A program made the position numbers and the translations under genes. The notes under the pieces are model-generated. The model searched no databases. It saw nothing but the letters and a program-made list of their open reading frames with translations, and was not told where the DNA came from. This document shows, one piece after another, positions 1-5,041 of a stretch of DNA of 16,544 bases. Source of the stretch: Methyloprofundus sp. (GTDB lineage: Bacteria; Pseudomonadota; Gammaproteobacteria; Methylococcales; Methylomonadaceae); the NCBI GenBank assembly GCA_013138555.1, contig WTCN01000175.1:1-16544 (forward strand). The letters run 5' to 3'. Positions within the stretch are counted from its first letter, which is position 1. Every line of letters begins with the position of its first letter.

Positions 1-123
1 GTCATTAATGGAAATGCTTTAAGTCGCCTCTTTAGAACTCTTGGTTGATTCGGTCGCTTACGCTTTCCTACTTCAGTGTAAGAGATAGCTTTTAGTATTA
101 AAGGAAGTAATTTTTCTAGCATT
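1..123 (-). pseudogene. C-terminal remnant of an IS4-like transposase
   Basis: The minus strand reads open from about 123 to the window edge and gives a basic tail containing RKRPNQPRVLKRR followed by AFPLMT. This resembles the usual C-terminus of IS4-family transposases (a basic R-P-x-R-x-x-P-R-x-x-K-R-R stretch, then a short P-L-(L/M)-T end). Only about 40 codons are present. To the right, where the body of a roughly 400-residue transposase should lie, the sequence turns into short tandem repeats, so the gene is truncated. The stop codon is beyond the left edge. The family call rests on motif memory alone; it could be another DDE transposase with a similar tail. Confidence 0.5.
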
Positions 124-128
124 TTACG

Positions 129-178
129 AACCAATGGGAACCAATGGGGTCGAACCAATGGGGGAACCAATGGGGTCA
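129..178. repeat. Four tandem copies of an AACCAATGGG unit
   Basis: AACCAATGGG occurs at 129-138, 139-148, 153-162 and 165-174. The copies are separated by 0-4 bases, mostly extra G or GTCG. The array sits exactly between the truncated transposase tail and a REP-like palindrome that itself begins GGGGTCAGAG. This suggests that repeated insertion or slippage at the end of a palindromic element created the copies. Confidence 0.75.
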
Positions 179-228
179 GAGTTAATGATTTATGATCCTT
201 TCTGTCATAAAATCAATTACCCTGACCC
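172..228. repeat. REP-like imperfect palindrome, copy 1
   Basis: The left arm starts GGGGTCAGAG (172) and continues into TTAATGATTT. The right arm (209-228) ends CCCTGACCC, and its reverse complement reads GGGTCAGGGTAATTGATTT. The arms pair over about 18 bases with a few mismatches around a short loop. The form matches dispersed REP-type palindromes with GGGGTCA ends that are common in gammaproteobacterial genomes. A second element with the same ends lies at 3164-3216. Confidence 0.6.
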
Positions 229-292
229 TTTTGATTCACACTCTCACCAGGGCTCTGCCCTAAGCTCTTTACACGATATAACAAAAATTAAC

Positions 293-323
293 CATTCCCA
301 CGCAAGGAGCGTGCATGGAAATG
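293..323. repeat. Weak inverted repeat near the end of the regulator gene
   Basis: CATTCCCACGC (293-303) faces GCGTGCATGGAAATG (309-323), giving an imperfect hairpin immediately beyond the stop codon of the minus-strand regulator. It resembles a degraded copy of the common gammaproteobacterial repeat built on TTCCCACGC and GCGTGGGAA. It might act as a weak terminator for the regulator, but there is no clear T-tract. Confidence 0.3.
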
Positions 324-324
324 A

Positions 325-1296
325 TCAAGTTACCCTGTGTTTTTTAGCAATATGTTTTGGTGAAACACCAAAATACCTTATAAACGCTGCACTGAAATTA
401 CTGGCATGTTGATAGCCAACAAAATCAGCCACCTCATTGACATGGCAAGGCTTGGACTCAAGCATTTTGTAAGCTATTTTCATTCTTACTTCATATAAAA
501 AAGCATAAGGTGTGGTTGCGTAATAATAATGAAATAGTTGCTTAAGTTTAAACTGGTTGGTTCCGGCTCTTCGTGCTAACAACTCAACCGTAGGCGCTGC
601 TTTAAATTCAGACTCTAGAATATTTCGTGCTTTGTTAACAATATTAATATCATTTTGATTATATTTCCTAGCGTTGCTTGGGGTGTCGGCACATAGAGGG
701 CTGAGTTCACTGGCTAAAATGCTGAGTGCCTGCCCATGTATAAACATCTTGTTAGAAGTATTTTGTTGCTCAGCTTTGATGAGCTGTTGCGCTGCAAACA
801 TTGCCTGAGAGGAAATAGCTTGATGGCTAATGACTTGTAAGTGAGTTGCTTTGAAAAAATTTGCCGTTATCTCTTTAGTGTAATATTTCTGTAACCAAGC
901 TTCAGATAAAGAGAAACGCAGCTGCAAAGTCTCCTTATTAGCCTTATAAATACGCTCGCCAAGTGTGGAATTAAAGCGGGTTATTGTTGTATACCCTTCA
1001 TTAAACAAGCACTCATTGCCCTGAGCGGTTTTAAAACAAGACTTTCCTTTCAAAGCCAGGGTTACGACTAAACGAGGGTTCTGCTGTTCAATACGACTTG
1101 TGATAGCCAAATCTTTTACAGGGTTCAAATGCGTGTCAAGATAACTCAATCCCTGATCAATATGAAATATATCCGTTTTTCCATGACCTAGGCCTTCTGG
1201 CAGCCTCTGCTGAATTCGATCCGTTAACGGGTGCGATAATATATCTTCCGTTGATATACGCCAAGCTGTAGTACGAGCAGATTTGGATTGTTTCAT
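325..1296 (-). CDS. AraC/XylS-family transcriptional regulator (PchR-like)
   Basis: This is a 323-residue DNA-binding regulator. The C-terminal 90 residues hold the double helix-turn-helix of the AraC family. The first HTH is around residues 236-258 (TVELLARRAGTNQFKLKQLF), where the N-Q-F-K-L-K-Q pattern is typical of the PchR subgroup. The second is around 286-308, followed by the family signature ending near FGVSP. Residues about 75-140 form a beta-rich sensor region like that of PchR-type proteins, many of which respond to siderophores or other small ligands; the ligand here is unknown. Length is normal for the subgroup. No good ribosome binding site precedes the ATG, but a stop codon lies just upstream in frame and the next Met is far downstream. 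It is transcribed away from the amidohydrolase gene and probably controls it and itself, through the direct repeats at 1362-1397. Confidence 0.88.
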   Translation of the reverse strand: MKQSKSARTTAWRISTEDILSHPLTDRIQQRLPEGLGHGKTDIFHIDQGLSYLDTHLNPVKDLAITSRIEQQNPRLVVTLALKGKSCFKTAQGNECLFNEGYTTITRFNSTLGERIYKANKETLQLRFSLSEAWLQKYYTKEITANFFKATHLQVISHQAISSQAMFAAQQLIKAEQQNTSNKMFIHGQALSILASELSPLCADTPSNARKYNQNDINIVNKARNILESEFKAAPTVELLARRAGTNQFKLKQLFHYYYATTPYAFLYEVRMKIAYKMLESKPCHVNEVADFVGYQHASNFSAAFIRYFGVSPKHIAKKHRVT

Positions 1297-1361
1297 GGTC
1301 AGTGCTGGCTAATGTCGTTAAATCATAAGTTCTTTATCCTTAGGGGCATTAAATTTCAATC

Positions 1362-1397
1362 CGTTTGACATATAAAATACTACGTTTAGCATATAAA
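1362..1397. promoter_or_regulatory. Probable AraC-family operator: direct repeat at 21 bp
   Basis: CGTTTGACATATAAA (1362-1376) and CGTTTAGCATATAAA (1383-1397) are 15-bp direct repeats with two mismatches, offset by exactly 21 bp. This two-helical-turn tandem arrangement is the classic half-site geometry for AraC-family proteins. It lies between the divergent AraC-type gene and the amidohydrolase gene. The downstream half overlaps the expected -35 position of a TATAAA box at 1416-1421 that would drive the amidohydrolase gene, as in class II activation. The assignment of this particular regulator is inferred. Confidence 0.55.
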
Positions 1398-1421
1398 TGA
1401 AATACAAATTCTTAATATAAA
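1393..1421 (+). promoter_or_regulatory. Candidate activator-dependent promoter of the amidohydrolase gene
   Basis: A -10-like TATAAA lies at 1416-1421. The matching -35 position (about 1393-1398) reads ATATAA, which is far from TTGACA. Poor -35 boxes are typical of promoters that need an AraC-type activator. The predicted start near 1428 would leave a leader of about 36 bases. A TTGACA sequence exists at 1365-1370 but has no well-spaced -10 box. Confidence 0.35.
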
Positions 1422-1463
1422 TTGTTACCATTTCCATGACACTTCCTTATGAGAATTTAAAAA

Positions 1464-2906
1464 ATGAGAAGCTATAAAAATAATAAGAAACTTTCCCTAT
1501 GGCCTATAATGGGTCTGGCTATCAGCCTATCGACTAGCCCTGCTTTTAGTCATGGCGGTGAAGAACCCACACCAAAAAGTTCAAAAAACACCTATTACTT
1601 TGATGCCGAATCTGGCATGTTAAATTTACCCAAGGTCATTGTGGGCGATAAAACCTACTCAGCCGAACTAAAGCAAAAACCAGGCGTGTTAGAGTTTACA
1701 GTAGACAATGCCGTATTAATCTCTCAGTGTAGACTGTTAGTCGCTGCACGGCTTTTTGATGGAATACAGTTACATACAGATAAGGCGTTGCTCATTGAAG
1801 GCAATATTGTTAAACAAGTGGGTACGCAAGCTGAATTAGCGGCACAGTGTGACAATGTGACTGACCTGGGGGATGCCACCATTCTACCCGGCTTTATTGA
1901 GTCGCACGCACATATAACATTTCAAAATGTTGATGCTGAAACGGTATTAAAACATGGTATTACAACAGTGCGTGATGTAGGTGGGCCAAGCCTGGCGGCA
2001 ACGGGTGGTCACGGCAGTTTACGTTTGTTAAGTTCTGGCCCCATTATTCAAGCACCTAATGGCTATCCAACTAATTTGTTCGGCGGTGATGCTTCCCATC
2101 AAGCTCACGACCCAGAAGCCAGCACTGAAGGTTCACATGCCCCTGCTGCTGGCGCACATGGAGCAATGACCGTTATTGGCGCTTCTGTAGAAACAGTAGA
2201 ACAGGCAAGGGAAACGGTACGCCACTTTGTTGAGGCGGGAGCTGTCGTTATTAAAATAGCTTTGGAGCCTGGCGGTGAGCATGGCGCGCCATGGTCGAGT
2301 AATAGTCATGGACATGGCGGGCCTGCCTTGCCATGGCCTATGCTGCCTCTGGAAGTTGTACAGGCGATTGTTGATGAAGCTCATGATCTGGGTGTCACGG
2401 TAACAGCGCATGTCGGAGAAAATGAGGGGGTAACATTAGCACTGGATGCTGGCGTTGATGAATGGTCACACGTACCATGTGCAGCAATAGACGAATCACT
2501 ATTACAAAGAGCAGCTGACCAAGGGGTTAAAGTTGTCACAACGATTGATACATTATCAAATTGTATGGGAATCGCAGCGAATACAACGAGCCTGGCCGCA
2601 AAAGGTGTCACCTTTATTTATGGCTCAGAAATAGGCCATAATGATGTGCCATGGGGTATCAATGCTGAAGAATTACACAGTATTTTGCATTTGACCGGAA
2701 CCTCGCCTCTGGAGATCTTTCAATCCGCGACTTCTAAAGCGGGGGAAACACTTGGTATTGAGCATTTAGGCACATTAGTTCAAAATGCACCTGCTGATAT
2801 TATTGCTGTTAAAGGCAATCCCTTTGAGAAGTTCAAGCCACTTGAGTACCCGGATTTAGTTATTTCCGGCGGAAAAACGGTCGTTGATAACTTTTCTGCT
2901 CAATAA
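1464..2906 (+). CDS. Exported metal-dependent amidohydrolase
   Basis: A 480-residue protein with a Sec signal peptide (residues 1-29, probable cleavage after AFS). Residues about 43-84 form a small beta-rich module ahead of the TIM barrel. The amidohydrolase core carries the H-x-H metal motif (H148, H150 in SHAH), TTVRDVGG (167-174), K264 in IKI as the candidate carboxylated lysine, H316 in AHVGE, H336 in WSH, and a typical end near APADIIAV (442-449). The position where the family usually has Asp in G-T/S-D reads Glu (E389 in GSE). Two His-rich insertions flank residues 211-232 and 272-284. The family includes imidazolonepropionase-like hydrolases and prolidases acting on cyclic amides or peptides; the substrate is unknown. 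It probably acts in the periplasm. A weak GAGA ribosome site lies 9 bases before the ATG. It is divergent from the AraC-type gene, which probably regulates it. Confidence 0.85.
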   Translation: MRSYKNNKKLSLWPIMGLAISLSTSPAFSHGGEEPTPKSSKNTYYFDAESGMLNLPKVIVGDKTYSAELKQKPGVLEFTVDNAVLISQCRLLVAARLFDGIQLHTDKALLIEGNIVKQVGTQAELAAQCDNVTDLGDATILPGFIESHAHITFQNVDAETVLKHGITTVRDVGGPSLAATGGHGSLRLLSSGPIIQAPNGYPTNLFGGDASHQAHDPEASTEGSHAPAAGAHGAMTVIGASVETVEQARETVRHFVEAGAVVIKIALEPGGEHGAPWSSNSHGHGGPALPWPMLPLEVVQAIVDEAHDLGVTVTAHVGENEGVTLALDAGVDEWSHVPCAAIDESLLQRAADQGVKVVTTIDTLSNCMGIAANTTSLAAKGVTFIYGSEIGHNDVPWGINAEELHSILHLTGTSPLEIFQSATSKAGETLGIEHLGTLVQNAPADIIAVKGNPFEKFKPLEYPDLVISGGKTVVDNFSAQ

Positions 2907-2914
2907 AATAACAG

Positions 2915-2942
2915 ACCTGGCGCGTACACCAGTACGCTAGGT
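2915..2942 (+). terminator. Possible weak terminator hairpin
   Basis: Just after the amidohydrolase stop codon, GCGTAC and GTACGC pair around a 4-base ACCA loop, with outer ACCT and AGGT also able to pair across a bulge. A run of six Ts occurs about 17 bases further on (2961-2966), too far for a textbook intrinsic terminator. It is kept as a possible weak one. Confidence 0.3.
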
Positions 2943-2997
2943 GAATAGATGGCTTTGGTTTTTTATAAGGAATCAGACTAAATAAAACCCGATAGTT

Positions 2998-3081
2998 GTG
3001 TAGCCCGTATGGAGCTTGCGGAATACGGGAAAGTAAGTGCGCTGCTCTTCCTGTATTTCGCAAGCTCCATACAGGCTACAC
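2998..3081. repeat. Long inverted repeat (34-bp arms, 16-bp loop)
   Basis: The left arm (2998-3031) starts GTGTAGCCCGTATGGAGC. The right arm (3048-3081) is its near-perfect reverse complement, with about four mismatches. The sequence belongs to the widespread type of gammaproteobacterial hairpin repeat that starts TAGCCCGTATGGAGC and contains AATACGGG. It stands between converging genes, so the transcript hairpin could also limit read-through in both directions. It does not encode a credible protein. Confidence 0.7.
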
Positions 3082-3137
3082 TAGAACATAGACTTTCGGA
3101 TATTATTAAATCCGCACTCCTAAGCCTATTCTGACGA

Positions 3138-3168
3138 ACCCCAGCATTTTTCGAAAAATTGCTGGGGT
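3138..3168. terminator. Palindrome between converging genes, possible bidirectional terminator
   Basis: ACCCCAGCA and TGCTGGGGT surround an A/T core (TTTTTCGAAAAA), giving an almost perfect 31-bp palindrome. The GC-rich outer stem and A/T core, between a plus gene ending at 2906 and a minus gene ending at 3262, fit a bidirectional termination signal. The final GGGGT also begins the REP-like element at 3164, so it may instead be part of a compound repeat. Confidence 0.4.
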
Positions 3169-3216
3169 CAAAGTAACATTTTAATCAGAACAGCAGATTA
3201 ATATTGCCCTGCCCCC
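3164..3216. repeat. REP-like imperfect palindrome, copy 2
   Basis: The left arm begins GGGGTCAAAGTAACATT (3164). The right arm (3197-3216) has reverse complement GGGGGCAGGGCAATATTAAT. The arms pair imperfectly over about 20 bases. Left end (GGGGTCARAGT) and right end (CCCTGMCCC) match those of the element at 172-228, so the two look like members of one dispersed family. Confidence 0.45.
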
Positions 3217-3261
3217 AATTTATAAAAAAGAATTACATTCCACACGACTTAATTATAAACA

Positions 3262-4050
3262 CTATGGAGTCATCATATTCATTTTTGCAGTAAGCTCTTC
3301 AACTTCTACATCAGTCGGCTCTATAGTAACCGATATACCTTCACCGCAGTGTGCAGGAAGCGGGTTATTTTCCAAATCCCGTTCAACGATTAAACGCATA
3401 CGTTTTTTACGAATATCAGGTTTACTATCAGCCAATATCATTTTGGTTTCAGGATCAACTTCATCACATCTTGATATTTGAGCACCGCGCACATTCATAG
3501 ACATCAAGCAACTTGCTGGTGTAAATTTAGGCAAGGCAAAGCCCATTTCTAATATGATAAACCCATTAACCGGAATATAAGGTAACTCCATTAAAGTATT
3601 AGAATTTGCATCATATACATTGGCTGCTTTAACTTTCCAGAATATCATTTTGGCATCTTCTTCAGTATTTCTACTACCAAATGCGGAAACCGGAGCTTTA
3701 ATAATATCCATACCAAACATTGCTGCTTGATTAAACGAAGGGCTTGCACTCATAATGGGATTCCCATTAAACACTTCGTCACTTCTTCTACTGGTTGTTA
3801 TTAATGCATCAGGATAAGGTAAAGAAAGATTATTGGTAACGTCATTACCATCAGGGCCTTCTATGGTAACTTTGATTTCAGGGCCATTTGGAAGAACAAC
3901 CCCCACAGCTGTCATACCAGTATTTTCAGTTCTACAGCTCGGGTGTAACGATACTACATCGCGCGCGCCTTCCAGAAAATTGGTTTCCGCCTGCAAAGTG
4001 GGTGCCATTACAATAGGAAGCAAGAACATAAGCTTCATGGTTTTTGTCAT
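3262..4050 (-). CDS. Exported protein of unknown function with four cysteines
   Basis: I do not recognise this family. The preferred start is the ATG at 4048-4050, because CGGAG (complement of 4058-4062) stands 7 bases upstream and the product then begins with a clear signal peptide (MTKTMKLMFLLPIVMAPTLQA, cleavage after A21). An upstream in-frame ATG at 4074 would add eight residues and lacks a ribosome site. The protein is 262 residues. The mature part has four cysteines (39, 181, 195, 235), which could form two disulfides in the periplasm. There is no membrane segment after the signal peptide and no recognisable enzyme motif. It is rich in short beta-like stretches, with an acidic end (DVEVEELTAKM). 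It stands alone with its own likely sigma-54 promoter. Confidence 0.7.
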   Translation of the reverse strand: MTKTMKLMFLLPIVMAPTLQAETNFLEGARDVVSLHPSCRTENTGMTAVGVVLPNGPEIKVTIEGPDGNDVTNNLSLPYPDALITTSRRSDEVFNGNPIMSASPSFNQAAMFGMDIIKAPVSAFGSRNTEEDAKMIFWKVKAANVYDANSNTLMELPYIPVNGFIILEMGFALPKFTPASCLMSMNVRGAQISRCDEVDPETKMILADSKPDIRKKRMRLIVERDLENNPLPAHCGEGISVTIEPTDVEVEELTAKMNMMTP

Positions 4051-4140
4051 AGTTAAACTCCGTAACATTAACATTGTGATAATTGATATTATTTAAAAAA
4101 ATAACTTTTTACTGCCTGGCAAGTTGCCTAGTTTTATATA

Positions 4141-4156
4141 AGCAATAATTGCACCA
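4141..4156 (-). promoter_or_regulatory. Sigma-54 (-24/-12) promoter
   Basis: On the minus strand, 4156 to 4141 reads TGGTGCAATTATTGCT against the RpoN consensus TGGCACRNNNNTTGCW: GG and GC are exactly 10 bases apart, TTGCW is perfect, and only two bases of the -24 block differ. Transcription would start near 4130, giving an 80-base leader to the exported-protein gene whose ATG is at 4050. If real, expression needs an enhancer-binding activator. Confidence 0.55.
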
Positions 4157-4192
4157 ACTTTTAAAAACAATGCTACGATTTTCTATCCCTAA

Positions 4193-4204
4193 GAAGAATT
4201 CTTC
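4193..4204. promoter_or_regulatory. 12-bp perfect palindrome upstream of the sigma-54 site
   Basis: GAAGAATTCTTC lies about 65-75 bases upstream of the predicted sigma-54 start point on the minus strand. That is a plausible position for an enhancer-binding activator, though somewhat close. A 12-bp A/T-rich palindrome can also occur by chance. Confidence 0.2.
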
Positions 4205-4620
4205 ATAAATTCCAAAATAATTTACACTTTTTTAAGAGCAAGATCCCTTAATTTATGCATGTTCTAGCAGGAATCTTTATATGAAGAGAGCCCAATAAAA
4301 CAGCGAGGAATAATGAAATAAAAGTGTCAACTGTCCAATGAAAAATGACAAATATTACTTATAAAATATGTTATTTACCCTAGCATCAAGTCAATACACC
4401 TATTTTTCTGATTTAAGGAGAACGGGTATCATAATTGGAGCCATACAAATTAAATGTTAAACTGTCCCTTAATCGAGTCTTAACGTGGTATTTAGTGGTG
4501 GCATGTCTTCCAAAATTATCACAAGCTGGTTTACTTAATATGTAAGGTAAGAAAACAGGAAATGGGACTTATTATACGAATTCAGGTGTTTATATTTTAA
4601 TTAATGGTGGGGCAATGACT
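4205..4620. other. Non-coding stretch without recognised features
   Basis: This region between the upstream region of the exported protein and the inverted-repeat element at 4624 is AT-rich and broken by stops in all frames. I see no RNA gene, no convincing terminator, and no ORF with protein-like composition. It may hold the promoter of the antitoxin gene and remnants of older insertions, but nothing can be assigned. Confidence 0.5.
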
Positions 4621-4623
4621 TTA

Positions 4624-4721
4624 GGAATGTGCACGATATAACATCCCTATTTACCAAAATGGAATTACTGTGCTATACCTCAAGGCTTATTAACATCAGG
4701 AAGTTATTTCGTGCACATTCC
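4624..4721. mobile_element. 98-bp miniature inverted-repeat element (MITE-like)
   Basis: The element begins GGAATGTGCACGATATAAC and ends with the reverse complement of GGAATGTGCACGAAATAAC. The terminal inverted repeats are 23 bp with 21 matches (4624-4646 and 4699-4721). It is flanked by TTA on both sides (4621-4623 and 4722-4724), consistent with a 3-bp target duplication. It carries no transposase. The ends recall IS5-type termini (GGAAGGTGCGAA), but this is a weak resemblance. It sits directly in front of the antitoxin gene, and its right flank contributes the AGGAA ribosome site, so its insertion may have replaced the original upstream region. Confidence 0.55.
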
Positions 4722-4733
4722 TTAGGAATTGAA

Positions 4734-4952
4734 ATGCAAGTATTTACCTATTCTGAGGCTCGTCAAAACCTGTCTAAATTATTGGTTCTTGCTCAAACAG
4801 AAGAAGTCGGAATACGTAGGAAAGACGGCTCCATATTTTCGCTTATATCAAAAGAAAAAACATCAAAGTCACCCTTTGGTGTGTCTGGAATTAATACAAA
4901 AGCAACGACACTTAATATATTAAACGCTATTGAAGAGTCAAGAAAAATCTAA
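4734..4952 (+). CDS. Phd/YefM-type antitoxin, apparently orphan
   Basis: A 72-residue protein starting MQVFTYSEARQNLSKLL, which is the standard N-terminus of Phd/YefM antitoxins (a DNA-binding and dimerisation fold). It continues with EEVGIRRKDGSIFSLI, matching the usual beta strands. The C-terminal part (about residues 42-72) should wrap the toxin. I chose the ATG at 4734 because AGGAA lies 5 bases upstream; the reading frame is open back to 4629, but that extension runs through the MITE-like element and is not protein-like. Such antitoxins normally precede a toxin gene with little gap or an overlap. Here the next 89 bases are empty and are followed by the asparagine-synthase gene, so the partner is missing or elsewhere. 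Confidence 0.8.
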   Translation: MQVFTYSEARQNLSKLLVLAQTEEVGIRRKDGSIFSLISKEKTSKSPFGVSGINTKATTLNILNAIEESRKI

Positions 4953-5041
4953 TCGAGATAGGGAACTACTCATATAGCCCCCTTAGCGACTCTAACACTA
5001 TACCTTTCAGATACAACCATCAATAATAATATAGATTAACT

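Noticed and set aside
272..283. CACGATATAACA shared with the left end of the MITE-like element at 4632-4643
   Set aside because: A single 12-base match in AT-rich DNA without the rest of the terminal repeat; probably chance.
134..412. Plus-strand ORF of 92 codons beginning MGTNGVEPMGEPMG
   Set aside because: Its start lies in the tandem AACCAATGGG repeats and its end in the antisense of the regulator gene; composition is not protein-like.
2133..2611. Minus-strand ORFs inside the amidohydrolase gene
   Set aside because: Antisense shadows of a gene with clear catalytic motifs; no ribosome sites and no recognisable domains.
2860..3063. Minus-strand 67-codon ORF
   Set aside because: It runs through one arm of the long inverted repeat and into the amidohydrolase end; no protein features.
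4323..4353. GTGTCAACTGTCC-like stretch as an IS21-type end
   Set aside because: No paired end or transposase remnant nearby; similarity too loose.
4629..4733. N-terminal extension of the antitoxin frame
   Set aside because: It lies in the inverted-repeat element; family N-terminus and ribosome site both place the start at 4734.
4953..5041. JUMPstart/ops element before the polysaccharide operon
   Set aside because: No GGCGGTAG-like ops core or JUMPstart sequence is visible, and no convincing -35/-10 pair either.
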